A program made the position numbers and the translations under genes. From positions 248,001-312,000 of the forward strand of contig NZ_JAHLME010000004.1 in assembly GCF_018919395.1 (NCBI RefSeq): a DNA stretch of 64,000 nt, given 5' to 3'. How positions within the stretch are numbered: position 1 is the first letter of the stretch; each line of letters opens with the position of its first letter. The stretch comes from Geomonas azotofigens (GTDB taxonomy: Bacteria; Desulfobacterota; Desulfuromonadia; Geobacterales; Geobacteraceae). The notes below the pieces were generated by a model. The model was not told the origin of the DNA and ran no database searches. It worked only from the letters and a program-made list of their open reading frames with translations. This document shows, piece after piece, positions 28,880 through 37,275 of this stretch.

Positions 28880-29443
28880 CTACTTGAGCGACACGGTGAG
28901 CCTGCCGTCGGGGTCGCGCCAGCGCAGCCACCCTGCCGGCGCCTCGATCCTGGCCCACTCCTTTTCCACCTCCACCACCCTGACCTCCCGGTCCCGGGAC
29001 AGCGGCGCCAAGGTGCTCGCCTCGCCGCCGGGGGAGAGCCGAAGCTGGTACCATTCCTTCTTCAGCCCGGGGAGGAGCCGCACGGTCCGTCCGGGGAGAA
29101 AATCGCGCCACTCGCGGTATTCCCAGCCGCGCGCCTGCGCGAGCCACCCCTGGCGTCCCGCCTCGTCCAGCGCCACCCTGACCCAGGCGCCGCGCCGCTC
29201 GTTCGCCGCCAAAAGCGGCTCCGCGTCGTCCCCGGCGAGCCGCGGCAGCGCCTGCGGCGTCGTGTCGGCCACCCGCTGTACCCCCGGCTCCTGGTACAGG
29301 GCCAGGCTCTCCGGCTGCCACCCCGCCCCCTGCTTGAGGATCAAGACGCCGCACCCGCTGTAGGGGCGCGGCACGGGGAGGGCGGCCAGGGCCGCCGTCG
29401 CGGCGCCGGCCAGAAAGAGGGCGCAGATCAAAAATGCTTTCAC
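28880..29443 (-). CDS. Exported protein of unknown function with SH3-like beta segments
   Basis: 187 residues from GTG 29443. This GTG overlaps the stop of the upstream VOC gene (GTGA), with GGAG just before, so the two are translationally coupled. Signal peptide VKAFLICALFLAGAATAALA. Two segments look like bacterial SH3 units: RRGAWVRVALDEAGRQGWLA and DREVRVVEVEKEWARIEAPA, then GWLRWRDPDGRL. A Cys at GCGVLILKQG may be structural. A role at the cell wall is possible but unproven. Confidence 0.7.
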   Translation of the reverse strand: MKAFLICALFLAGAATAALAALPVPRPYSGCGVLILKQGAGWQPESLALYQEPGVQRVADTTPQALPRLAGDDAEPLLAANERRGAWVRVALDEAGRQGWLAQARGWEYREWRDFLPGRTVRLLPGLKKEWYQLRLSPGGEASTLAPLSRDREVRVVEVEKEWARIEAPAGWLRWRDPDGRLTVSLK

Positions 29444-29793
29444 ATCTCCACCAGGGCGAACTCGTTGCCGTCCGGGTCGGCGACAACCGCCATTTTGCCC
29501 CACGGGCTCTTCTCCAGCGGCTCGGTGAAGCGTACCCCCTCCCGGGTGAGCCGGGCGTAGAGCTCCTCCAGCCCCTTCACCGTGAAGGTGATGCCGGTGT
29601 GGCGCCCGACCAGTTTCTGCGCCGCCTCGTGCATGGCCAGCGACACGCCCAGGGCGGTCCCCTCCGTGGGGAGGAACTCCATCATGTACTCGGTCTCCTG
29701 CCCGGCGGGAAGCCCCAGCTGCTCCCGATAAAAACGGCGCGCGGCCTTGATGTCCTTGACAAATACAACAATATTCTTAATTTTTTCTACCAT
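29440..29793 (-). CDS. Glyoxalase/bleomycin-resistance (VOC) fold protein
   Basis: 117 residues, starting at ATG 29793. Two beta-alpha-beta-beta-beta units: KNIVVFVKDIKAARRFYREQLGL..EYMMEFL and HTGITFTVKGLEELYARLTREGV..GKMAVVADPDGNEFALVEM. The ending DPDGNEFALVE is typical of metal-binding VOC proteins. Specific reaction (lyase, dioxygenase or binding) is unknown. Long frames extending to 31104 are antisense to the thiolase and not genuine. Co-transcribed with the SH3-like gene. Confidence 0.85.
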   Translation of the reverse strand: MVEKIKNIVVFVKDIKAARRFYREQLGLPAGQETEYMMEFLPTEGTALGVSLAMHEAAQKLVGRHTGITFTVKGLEELYARLTREGVRFTEPLEKSPWGKMAVVADPDGNEFALVEM

Positions 29794-29910
29794 GAAAACC
29801 GCCTTGAGTGATATGTTGTGACAGCGTTCTAATACATAGCAGAGTGGGCGGGCGCTGGCAAGGCTATTCAATGCCGCACGGCGGCGGGACGCCCCTTGCA
29901 GGAGGGATCC

Positions 29911-31512
29911 GTGACGCAGCAATTCAAACCCAGGGAGGTCTACGTCGCCTCCTCGTACGCGGCGCCGGTGGGGCGCTACAACGGCCGGGAGCGCGAGGCG
30001 CTGAGCTTCCTGGAGATGGCCGAGAAGGCCGGCGAGGTCTTCGCCGGGAGCCGGATCCGCCGCTCCGAGGTGGGCGCCGTCGTGGTCGGCTGCCAGAACC
30101 CGGTCGCCTTCTCCGGCGTGGACAACACCGCCGCCAAGATCGCCGGTGTGCTCGGCATCTCCGGGGCCAAGTCGGTACTGATCGATACCGCCTCCTCCTC
30201 CGGCGCGTCGGCGCTTGAGTACGCCTACCTGCAGATCGCCTCCGGGCGCTGCGACCACGTGCTCGCCATCGGCATCCAGAAGATGAGCGACGTCTCCACC
30301 GGCCAGGCGACCCGCATCGTCGCCGGGGTGATCGACAGGGAGGAGGCCGAGTTCGGGCTCTCCATGCCCGCCTGCGGCGCCCTGGTGGCGCGCTCGCTGA
30401 TCGAGCGGCTCAAGCTCTCCACCGAGGAGTGGACCGCCTTCTCCGCGCTGTTGACCCAGCGGGCGCACCGCTTCGCCGCCAGAAACCCCGACGCCCACCT
30501 CAATTTCGAGATCCCGCTCGAGGAGTACTACCGCCAGATCGTCACCGGCAAGAACTACCGCTACTGGTGGCCCCTGCGCTACCACGACTTCTGCCCCATG
30601 TCCGACGGGGTGGCCGCGGTGCTCCTCTCCGCGACGCCGCACGAGGTGATCGTCTCCGGGGTGGGGAGCGCCACCGACATCCCCACCATCGCCGACCGCC
30701 CCTACTTCCACAGCTTCCCCGCCACGGTGCGCGCCGCCGCCGAGGCCTACGCCATGGCCGGCATCAGGAAGATCACCGACTTCGCCGGCAAGATCCACGT
30801 CAACATGCACGACCCCTTCAATGGCTTCGGCCCGATCAACATGGTGGACCTGGGCTTCGTCCCCCGGCGCCGCATCCTCGAGGCGCTCCTGAACGACGAA
30901 CTGACCGGCGAGTTCGGCAGTTTCCCCACCAACATCACCGGCGGCCTCAAGGGGCGCGGCCATCCGCTGGGGGCCACCGGCATGATCCAAATCGTGGAGA
31001 ACCACCGCCTGATCACCGGCGGCCGCTTCCAGATGGGGCTCGCCCACTCCATCGGCGGGCCGATCAACAACAACGTGGTGACGCTTCTGGAGCGCACCAG
31101 CCATTACCGCCAGCGCTCCCGCCCCGAGCTCTCCCCCTGGGGACTCCCCCCGCTGGGGCGCATGAAGCCCAAGAACCTGAGCGTCAACGAGCTTTTAAAC
31201 GGCGAGCCGGTGCAGGGGCGCTTCGTCGCCGCCACCACCCGCTTCGACTTCAAGACCGGCGACCCGGAAGGGATCATCCTGATCGTCTCCTGCCTGGCCT
31301 ACGGCCAGCGCTACTCCTTCCTGTTCGGCGTGGGGGGGGAGCACTACGCCGAGATCGTGCAGCTGAAGTCGGGCGAGCCGGTGAGCCTGGAGCGAAGCGG
31401 CGAGGAGATCCTGGTGAACCGCATCCCGGTCAAGAAGTTCTACCGGCGCACCATGGACGGGGTGCTGGAGCTGGCCGGCAGCGGCTGGAAGAAGCTCACC
31501 GGCAACGGCTAG
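29911..31512 (+). CDS. Thiolase-superfamily protein with Ser in place of the nucleophilic Cys, plus C-terminal domain
   Basis: 533 residues from GTG 29911 behind AGGAGGG. Residues 1-400 are an SCP2-type thiolase fold: VLIDTASSSGASALEYAYLQ, IGIQKMSD, NMHDPFNGFGPINMVDLGF and the CoA-loop GRGHPLGATG. In catalytic thiolases the first motif reads A-C-A-S-G; here the Cys is Ser. Residues about 430-533 form an extra beta-rich domain (GEPVQGRFVAATTRFDF, IILIVSCLAYGQRYSFLFGV) resembling an OB/DUF35-type partner but without its zinc cysteines. It may bind acyl-CoA, or act as a retro-aldolase like Ltp2, rather than as a thiolase. Confidence 0.82.
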   Translation: MTQQFKPREVYVASSYAAPVGRYNGREREALSFLEMAEKAGEVFAGSRIRRSEVGAVVVGCQNPVAFSGVDNTAAKIAGVLGISGAKSVLIDTASSSGASALEYAYLQIASGRCDHVLAIGIQKMSDVSTGQATRIVAGVIDREEAEFGLSMPACGALVARSLIERLKLSTEEWTAFSALLTQRAHRFAARNPDAHLNFEIPLEEYYRQIVTGKNYRYWWPLRYHDFCPMSDGVAAVLLSATPHEVIVSGVGSATDIPTIADRPYFHSFPATVRAAAEAYAMAGIRKITDFAGKIHVNMHDPFNGFGPINMVDLGFVPRRRILEALLNDELTGEFGSFPTNITGGLKGRGHPLGATGMIQIVENHRLITGGRFQMGLAHSIGGPINNNVVTLLERTSHYRQRSRPELSPWGLPPLGRMKPKNLSVNELLNGEPVQGRFVAATTRFDFKTGDPEGIILIVSCLAYGQRYSFLFGVGGEHYAEIVQLKSGEPVSLERSGEEILVNRIPVKKFYRRTMDGVLELAGSGWKKLTGNG

Positions 31513-31522
31513 CGGGTTTGCC

Positions 31523-31550
31523 TTGACACCCTGATCCGGATCGGTATAGT
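31523..31550 (+). promoter_or_regulatory. Strong predicted sigma-70 promoter
   Basis: TTGACA (31523-31528), 16 bases, TATAGT (31545-31550), 55 bases before the ATG of a 53-residue membrane protein. It lies right after the thiolase stop, so the small gene is probably transcribed on its own. Confidence 0.7.
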
Positions 31551-31604
31551 AGCCAGCCGGTCCGGCTCCCCGGGCGACCGCAAAAGGTAAGGAGCACCTG
31601 CAAC

Positions 31605-31766
31605 ATGACCCTGCTGTTCAAGATCCTGGGCGTAATCTTCGCCCTTTTCATCGTGCTGTTCGTTTTCATCGTGATCGAGGAGTCCTTCCTGGGTGGTCGC
31701 CGCAGAAGGAAACTGGAGCGCAAGGCGCGGGCCGAACAGGCCGCGCGGGACGAGGAAGTAAAGTAA
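31605..31766 (+). CDS. 53-residue single-pass membrane protein
   Basis: ATG at 31605 with AAGGAG at 31588-31593. It begins MTLLFKILGVIFALFIVLFV, one long membrane helix, followed by IEESFLGGRRRRKLERKARA and a short acidic end (ARDEEVK). The Arg/Lys-rich part after the helix predicts a cytoplasmic C-terminus. A strong promoter and ribosome site make this a real gene despite its size. Function unknown; such proteins often regulate a membrane partner. Confidence 0.7.
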   Translation: MTLLFKILGVIFALFIVLFVFIVIEESFLGGRRRRKLERKARAEQAARDEEVK

Positions 31767-31788
31767 CTAGTACCCGTAGCCGGTCCCA

Positions 31789-31903
31789 TTTCCCCTCGCC
31801 CTCCGGGAGAGGGGCAGGGGGGAGGGCGCTGCCGTGAGCGGGATGTCACGCGTGGCACCTCCCTCACCCGCACTTCGGGCGCCCTCTTTCGGGGGGAGAG
31901 TGA
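31789..31903. repeat. Inverted pair of GC-rich dispersed repeats
   Basis: One arm (31789-31830) reads CCCCTCGCCCTCCGGGAGAG then GGGCAGGGGGGAGGGCGCT; the other (31856-31903) is a diverged inverted relative ending TTTCGGGGGGAGAGTG. The first arm is the closest match to the copy inside thiL. Confidence 0.7.
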
Positions 31904-31988
31904 ACACGCTGGCCTTTCTCCCTTCTTCTGGGGCGTGCTGCGCTGGAGTGGTTCGGGGACGCAGGCTTTCCGGGCTGTCGGAGGCGTT

Positions 31989-32600
31989 ATGGGTGACGCG
32001 GTGAAGGTGGTCGCCATCGTGGGGAGCTACCGCAAGGGAGGGATGGTCGACCAGGTCGTGGACGAAGTCCTCGCCGGTGCGGCCCAGGCCGGCGCGGAGG
32101 TCGAGAAGGTCTACCTCCTCGATACCCATGTCGAGTTCTGCACCAACTGCCGGCTCTGCACCCAGACGCCGGGAGGCGCGCGCGGCATCTGCCCGATCGC
32201 CGACGAGATGGCGCGGGTACTCGACCTGGTGGAGGGGTGCCAGGCGCTGGTGCTCGCCTCGCCGACCAACTTCGGCTCGGTCACCGCGCTGACCAAGCGC
32301 TTCGTGGAGCGTCTGGTCTGCTACGCCTACTGGCCCTGGGGCGTGCCCGCTCCCACGGTGCGCAGCAAGGAGAAACCCAGGCGTGCGGTGCTGGTTGCGG
32401 CGAGCGCGGCGCCTGGCTTACTGGCGCGGCTCTTCACGCCGGTCGTGAAGACGCTCAGGCAGAGCGCGGAACTGCTGGGGGCGAGTTGCGTGGGGACCGT
32501 CTTCGTGGGGCTCGCGGCGAAGGAAGAGCGCCAGGGGGCGGGGCGGCGGACGCTGGAGAAGGCGCGCCTGCTCGGACAAAGGCTGGTGACGCGGCGCTAG
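31989..32600 (+). CDS. Flavodoxin-fold NAD(P)H-dependent FMN reductase / iron-sulfur flavoprotein-like
   Basis: 203 residues from ATG 31989 (GGAGG just upstream). FMN-binding loop AIVGSYRKGGMVDQVVDEVL, then EKVYLLDTHVEFCTNCRLCT with a clustered CTNCRLC..ICPIADEM cysteine pattern as in iron-sulfur flavoproteins, and LASPTNFGSVTALTKRFVER for the isoalloxazine. The four cysteines could bind an iron-sulfur cluster or be structural. Electron donor and acceptor are unknown. Confidence 0.82.
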   Translation: MGDAVKVVAIVGSYRKGGMVDQVVDEVLAGAAQAGAEVEKVYLLDTHVEFCTNCRLCTQTPGGARGICPIADEMARVLDLVEGCQALVLASPTNFGSVTALTKRFVERLVCYAYWPWGVPAPTVRSKEKPRRAVLVAASAAPGLLARLFTPVVKTLRQSAELLGASCVGTVFVGLAAKEERQGAGRRTLEKARLLGQRLVTRR

Positions 32601-33033
32601 CGCACGGGGTTGTCTCGGGAGGGACTAGCGGGGAGCGGACATGGTGAAGCCGTCCGCGCGTCCCCAGAGGTGGCGCGGGCGCCTGGCCTGCACGCGGGAC
32701 GGCGAATCGGCGCGCCCCCGGGCCAAAAGGTGCGGCAAGGCGGCTGCGGCTGCAAGAAGGGGTGCCGGGGCTGCGGCTGTTGCCGGGTTCAAAAATGTCG
32801 ATGCTGCCACTGTTTTCTGCCTCATGTCTTCCTCCCGCTACGGCCTGTCGAACCTTGGGACAAGCAAGAGGCGTTCCCTGCCGCTAACCGCTTGAAATAG
32901 TTGCATCGGACTCGGCGGGAGCGGCTTTTTTGACCGTCGTTTTTTTGACTTTTGGTCCCCGGGAGGCGGAAAATTGACGCGCGGAGGCTCCGGTCGGTGC
33001 GTCGGGAACGCCTCCTCCCTCATGAGTATCTCG
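32601..33033. other. Gap with ambiguous short frames, no supported gene
   Basis: Three frames compete over 32610-32900. The minus frame 32825-32625 has the best ribosome site (GGGAGGAA, 5 bases before ATG) and gives an Ala-rich 66-mer starting MRQKTVAASTFLNPATAAAP. A plus frame encodes a striking Cys-rich run (GCGCKKGCRGCGCC), and another plus frame (ATG 32641, GGGGAG upstream) is Arg/Ala rich. They are mutual shadows. None resembles a known family, so none is called. Confidence 0.4.
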
Positions 33034-33063
33034 TTGATTTTTTCCCGACAACTTTAGTATAGT
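33034..33063 (+). promoter_or_regulatory. Predicted promoter of the def-fmt operon
   Basis: TTGATT (33034-33039), 18 bases, TATAGT (33058-33063); the def ATG follows 34 bases later. Confidence 0.55.
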
Positions 33064-33097
33064 GACCCGGATAGCCCCCAAGCCAAAGGAAGGACAT

Positions 33098-33616
33098 ATG
33101 GTACGAAAAATATTGACCTATCCGGACCCGGAGCTGAAGAAACGCTCCCTGCCGGTTGCCGTGATCACTGACAAGACCCGCGAACTGGTGCGGGACATGG
33201 CCGAGACCATGTACGACGCCCCCGGCGTAGGCCTGGCCGCTCCGCAGATCGGGGTGCACCAGCGCATCGTGGTGATCGACGTCTCGAGCCAGGAAGAGGA
33301 CCCCGAACTGATCGTCGCCATCAACCCCGAGATCGTCCACGCCGAAGGCGAGGCCTACGAGGAGGAGGGGTGCCTGTCGGTCCCCAAATTCTCGGCCAAC
33401 GTGCGCCGCCACGCCCGCGTGGTGGTGAAGATGCTGAACCTCGACGGCGAGGAGGTGGTGATCCGCGCCGATGACCTCTTGGCTATCGCCTTCCAGCACG
33501 AGATCGACCACCTGGACGGCGTCCTCTTCATAGACCACCTCTCCCCGCTCAAGAAGGGGCTTTTCCGCAAGCGCTACCAGCGCGCCCTGGAAGAGGCAAA
33601 GGAGCAGCTTCGATGA
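33098..33616 (+). CDS. def: Peptide deformylase
   Basis: 172 residues from ATG 33098 with AAGGAAGG upstream. All three PDF motifs: GVGLAAPQIG, EEGCLSVP (metal Cys) and QHEIDHLDGVLF (HExxH). It removes the N-formyl group from nascent proteins using Fe2+ or another metal. Its last 4 bases overlap the fmt start (ATGA), so the formylating and deformylating enzymes are coupled. Confidence 0.97.
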   Translation: MVRKILTYPDPELKKRSLPVAVITDKTRELVRDMAETMYDAPGVGLAAPQIGVHQRIVVIDVSSQEEDPELIVAINPEIVHAEGEAYEEEGCLSVPKFSANVRRHARVVVKMLNLDGEEVVIRADDLLAIAFQHEIDHLDGVLFIDHLSPLKKGLFRKRYQRALEEAKEQLR

Positions 33617-34569
33617 CCGGTTTGCGCATCATCTTCATGGGAACTCCCGAATTCGCCTGCCCGACCCTGCGCACCCTGATCGAGCGCGGTGAGAACGTCG
33701 TGGCCGTGGTCACCCAGCCCGACCGTCCCAAGGGGAGGGGACAGCAGACCCTGCCGCCGCCGGTGAAGGTGGTGGCCCAGGAGCACGGCATCCCGGTGCT
33801 GCAGCCGGTCAAGGTGCGCCTGCCCGAGTCCATCGAGGAGATCCGCGCCCTTGAGCCGGACCTGATCGTCGTGGTCGCCTTCGGGCAGATCCTCCCCAAG
33901 GCGCTTTTGGACATCCCCAAGCACGGCTGCATCAACGTGCACGCCTCGCTTTTGCCGCGCTACCGTGGCGCCGCGCCGCTCAACTGGTGCATCATCAACG
34001 GCGAGGACGAGACCGGGGTGACCACCATGATGATGGACGTCGGCCTCGACACCGGCGACATGCTCTTGAAGAGCGCCACCCCGATCGACCCGGACGAGGA
34101 CACCCAGAGCCTGCACGACCGCATGTCGCAGCTGGGCGCCAAGCTCCTCGCGGAGACCCTGGACCGCCTGGTCGCCGGCGAGCTGACCCCGGAGAAGCAG
34201 GACGACTCGCTCACCTGCTACGCCCCGATGATGAAGAAGGAGGACGGCCTCATCGACTGGACCAGGAGCGCCCGTGACATCAAGAACCAGGTGCGCGGCA
34301 TGACCCCCTGGCCCGGCGCCTTCAGCTTCCTCGACGACAAGCTCTTGAAGGTGTACAAGGTGCAGACCGCCGCCGGAACGGGCAACCCGGGCGAGGTGGT
34401 CGCCGCCGGCCGCGACGGCATCGAGGTCGCCTGCGGCGAGGGGAGCCTCCTGATCCGCGAACTGCAGCTGGAAGGGAAGAAACGGATGGCGGCCGGGGAT
34501 TTCCTCGCCGGCTACAAGGTGCCGGCGGGCTCGCTGCTGGGCAGGAAGGACTGCGCAGTTGGGGCGTAA
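33613..34569 (+). CDS. fmt: Methionyl-tRNA formyltransferase
   Basis: 318 residues. N-terminal Rossmann domain RIIFMGTPEFACPTLRTLIE, VTQPDRPKGRGQ, then the formyl-THF and catalytic motif CINVHASLLPRYRGAAPLNW (Asn/His), IMxG-like TTMMMDVGLDTGDMLL with catalytic Asp, and the C-terminal OB-like tRNA domain. It formylates initiator Met-tRNA. Translationally coupled to def; its end overlaps the DUF116 gene. Confidence 0.97.
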   Translation: MTGLRIIFMGTPEFACPTLRTLIERGENVVAVVTQPDRPKGRGQQTLPPPVKVVAQEHGIPVLQPVKVRLPESIEEIRALEPDLIVVVAFGQILPKALLDIPKHGCINVHASLLPRYRGAAPLNWCIINGEDETGVTTMMMDVGLDTGDMLLKSATPIDPDEDTQSLHDRMSQLGAKLLAETLDRLVAGELTPEKQDDSLTCYAPMMKKEDGLIDWTRSARDIKNQVRGMTPWPGAFSFLDDKLLKVYKVQTAAGTGNPGEVVAAGRDGIEVACGEGSLLIRELQLEGKKRMAAGDFLAGYKVPAGSLLGRKDCAVGA

Positions 34570-35329
34570 GGGGTCTTACCAGAAGCCGCCCCAGAAGCGG
34601 CTCTTCGTGGCCCTGATGGGGGTGACCTGCCTGTTGGTGGTCGGGCTCATCTACCTCGGGTGGTACATCCCGACCATGGGACTCGCCAACATCCACCCGG
34701 ACCTGCCGCGCGTGGTGGGGACCATCTTCGCGGTCCTCTCCGGCATTGCGGTCCTAGGGACCGCCCTCTTGGTGCTCACCACGGCCCTTGGCAAGGACAT
34801 CCTCGGCACCAGGTTCATGCGCGGGGTGGTGATCAAGTTCCTGCTCCCGCTCATCGAGCAGATCGGCAAGCTGTGCGGCATCTCCAAGGACACCATCCGC
34901 CAGTCCTTCGTGGCCATGAACAACTCCCTGGTCATCTCGCAGCGCCTGAAGATCAAGGCGGACCGGATCCTGATCCTGCTCCCCCACTGCCTGCAGCTCG
35001 CGGAGTGCGAGATCAAGGTCACCGGCGAAATCGACAAGTGCCTGCGCTGCGGCCGCTGCGACATCATGGGGCTCGCCGACCTGGCCCGCAAGTACCATGT
35101 CGACATCTCCGTGGCGACCGGCGGCACGCTGGCGCGCAAGGTGATCATCGAGAAGCGCCCCAAGCTGGTCCTGGCGGTCGCCTGCGAGCGCGACCTCACC
35201 TCCGGCATCAAGGACTGCTACCCCCTCCCGGTGATCGGGGTGCTCAACGATCGCCCCTTCGGCCCCTGCTTCAACACCCGCGTCGACGTCGACAAGATCG
35301 ACGCCGCGCTCCGCTCGGTGCTGGCCTAG
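34559..35329 (+). CDS. DUF116 membrane protein with cysteine cluster
   Basis: 256 residues from TTG 34559 (GGAAGGA upstream), overlapping the fmt stop by 11 bases. Two membrane helices (about 18-38 and 52-76) precede a cytoplasmic DUF116 domain with ILLPHCLQLAECEIKV and the cluster CLRCGRCD, then VACERDLTSGIKDCYPLPVIGVLNDRPFGPC. The cysteines suggest an iron-sulfur or metal site. DUF116 genes commonly follow def-fmt in this group, hinting at a link with N-terminal processing or envelope biogenesis, but no function is established. Confidence 0.9.
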   Translation: MGRKGSYQKPPQKRLFVALMGVTCLLVVGLIYLGWYIPTMGLANIHPDLPRVVGTIFAVLSGIAVLGTALLVLTTALGKDILGTRFMRGVVIKFLLPLIEQIGKLCGISKDTIRQSFVAMNNSLVISQRLKIKADRILILLPHCLQLAECEIKVTGEIDKCLRCGRCDIMGLADLARKYHVDISVATGGTLARKVIIEKRPKLVLAVACERDLTSGIKDCYPLPVIGVLNDRPFGPCFNTRVDVDKIDAALRSVLA

Positions 35330-35370
35330 CCGCCGCCCCGGCGGCCACCGCACTGAGCCCAGAGTCCGCC

Positions 35371-36300
35371 ATGCGTCTTTTCCGCTTCCTGCTTATTTTC
35401 CTCCCGCTGCTCACTGCCGCTCCGCGCGCCGCCAACGCCCAGCAGATCACCGAGTACCGCGCGCTGCGCGAGCCGGTCGCCGACCGCTCGGGGCGCCCGC
35501 TTTGGGCCGTGCGAAGCTTCAAGGAGGATGGGGTGCCGCACCGCCTGGTGGCGGATCCGGCCACCCTGCAGAACTACGATATCCCGGCGGCGGAACTGGT
35601 TGCCAGGAGAGACGGCGATGCCGGCTTCTCTGCCACCCGGCTGGGACGGGCGGTGCAGCGTTATACCGCTCCCCCGTACCGGCTGCAAAACGGCGGTGCC
35701 ACCCGCGCCGATACCGGCGCCGACGGCTTTTTCCTCACCGTCGATCTCTGCCCCTCGAAGCGCCCCTTCGAGCGCGAGCTGTTCGAGGCGGCCGAGGCGC
35801 TCGTGAAGGGGAAGGCGGTCCCGGTGGCGGTGATGGTCTCCGGTCTCTGGCTCGAGAGCCACCCCGAGGAGGTCGCCTATCTTAAGGGGGAGGTCGCCGC
35901 GGAACGGTTGGCGGTCACCTGGGTGAACCACTCCTGGCATCACCACTACGACCCGAAGGTCCCCCTGGCCGGGAACTTCCTGCTCGCCCCCGGAACCGAC
36001 CTGCGCGCCGAGGTGCTGCAGGTGGAGCAGGAGCTGCTCTCGCGCGGCCTCGTCCCCTCCCCCTTCTTCCGCTTTCCCGGGCTCGTTTCCGACGGCGCCG
36101 CCATGAAGCTCTTGGCCGAGCTCTCGCTGGTGCCGGTCGGTGCCGATGCCTGGCTCGCCAAGGGAGAGCCGCCCCGGCGCGGCAGCTTCATCCTGGTGCA
36201 CGGCAACGGCAACGAGCCCAAAGGGATCAAGCTGGCGCTGCCGCTCTTGAAGGGGACGGGGGTGCACCTTTTGCCGCTTGCCGCCGCCTTCGCCGACTGA
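35371..36300 (+). CDS. Exported polysaccharide deacetylase-like protein (NodB-type fold)
   Basis: 309 residues. Signal peptide MRLFRFLLIFLPLLTAAPRAANA. Residues 120-309 keep deacetylase landmarks: FFLTVDLCPSKRPFERELF (the metal Asp pair is TVD rather than TFDD), VNHSWHHHYD (H-x3-H-type metal histidines) and PFFRFPGLVSDGA (RFP motif), ending in a FILVHGNGNEP loop. The first acidic motif is atypical, so activity is likely but unproven. No strong ribosome site. Follows the def-fmt-DUF116 operon by 41 bases. Confidence 0.78.
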   Translation: MRLFRFLLIFLPLLTAAPRAANAQQITEYRALREPVADRSGRPLWAVRSFKEDGVPHRLVADPATLQNYDIPAAELVARRDGDAGFSATRLGRAVQRYTAPPYRLQNGGATRADTGADGFFLTVDLCPSKRPFERELFEAAEALVKGKAVPVAVMVSGLWLESHPEEVAYLKGEVAAERLAVTWVNHSWHHHYDPKVPLAGNFLLAPGTDLRAEVLQVEQELLSRGLVPSPFFRFPGLVSDGAAMKLLAELSLVPVGADAWLAKGEPPRRGSFILVHGNGNEPKGIKLALPLLKGTGVHLLPLAAAFAD

Positions 36301-36402
36301 TCGCGCTCCCGCTCGGCGCCATAACCCGCGGCCCCCGCCGCACTTCCGCCGGCCGGCCCCGGCCTTGACGCCGCTCCAGCCGGTCCTGACACGAGGTAGG
36401 TC

Positions 36403-37269
36403 ATGAAGACTCTTCTTCTTGCAGTCATAGCCCTCGCCCTGGTCGTCATCCCGCTCTCCCCCCGCTACGCCGCCGGCGCCTCCCCCAAACGGGCGGTCGC
36501 CGTCTCCTTCGCCCCCGTGCTCAATACCCCTGATTTCGCCGGCAGCTTCGGCGGCAAGATCCAGCTCGATCCCTGCCGCGGGGTGCGCCCCATAGAGTTC
36601 ATCGCCCTGCCGGGCACGCTCTTCACCGTGGAGGGGGAGCTGGAGCAAAACGGCGTCAAGGTGCTGCGGGTGACCAGCAGCGATTACCCCTACCCCTCCA
36701 AAACAGGGTTGTTCGTGGACGCCCGCTTTGTTGAGATGGCGGGGGGCGACGCCAAGGAGCGCCGTCCTCACCTCCCGGAGTTGGCGGAAATCCAGAAACG
36801 CCTGTTGGCTGCGCTGGGCAAGCCCTACGTCTGGGGCGGCAACGTGAAGGACGGCGTTCCGCTTGTGCGCACGTACTACCCGCAGGGGGACCCGCTGGCG
36901 GGGGTGGACTGCTCGGGTCTTCTCTACCAGGCTACCGACGGCTTCACCCCCAGGAATACCTCCACCCTGATCGGCTACGGCGAGGCGGTCCCGGTGGCGG
37001 GGCTCTCCGCCGAGGCGATCGCGCGCAAGCTCAAGCCACTGGACCTCCTGGTCTGGAACGGACACGTGATGGTGGTGCTCGACGACGAATCGATCATCGA
37101 AAGCAGGATGGGGTGCGGCGGGAAGCCGAGCGGGGTGATGATCACGCCCAGGCAGGAGCTCGTCAGGCAGATCATGAAAACGAGAAAGCCCGCGGACAGC
37201 TTCCCGAAAGGGAGCGCCGGGGCGAAGAGTTTCGTGGTGCGGAGATGGTTCCCCGCCGGGGGGAGATGA
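36403..37269 (+). CDS. Exported NlpC/P60 peptidase
   Basis: 288 residues with a signal peptide (MKTLLLAVIALALVVIPLS). An N-terminal SH3-like region (about 30-120) precedes the cysteine peptidase: LGKPYVWGGNVKDG, catalytic Cys in GVDCSGLLYQ, His in LVWNGHVMVVLD, then the third polar residue in SIIESRMG. The family cleaves D-Glu-gamma-diamino acid bonds in peptidoglycan peptides. GAGGTAGG precedes the ATG. Convergent with the HD-GYP gene. Confidence 0.88.
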   Translation: MKTLLLAVIALALVVIPLSPRYAAGASPKRAVAVSFAPVLNTPDFAGSFGGKIQLDPCRGVRPIEFIALPGTLFTVEGELEQNGVKVLRVTSSDYPYPSKTGLFVDARFVEMAGGDAKERRPHLPELAEIQKRLLAALGKPYVWGGNVKDGVPLVRTYYPQGDPLAGVDCSGLLYQATDGFTPRNTSTLIGYGEAVPVAGLSAEAIARKLKPLDLLVWNGHVMVVLDDESIIESRMGCGGKPSGVMITPRQELVRQIMKTRKPADSFPKGSAGAKSFVVRRWFPAGGR

Positions 37270-37275
37270 GGCGCC

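Noticed and set aside
29440-31104. 554-residue minus frame ending in the VOC domain
   Set aside because: The part beyond 29793 is antisense to the thiolase; the VOC fold begins exactly at MVEKIKNIVVFV.
32641-32895. Cys-rich, Ala-rich and Arg-rich short frames between the flavoprotein and def
   Set aside because: Each is the shadow of the other because GCA/GCC and TGC/GGC are complementary; no family match or consistent codon bias decides between them.
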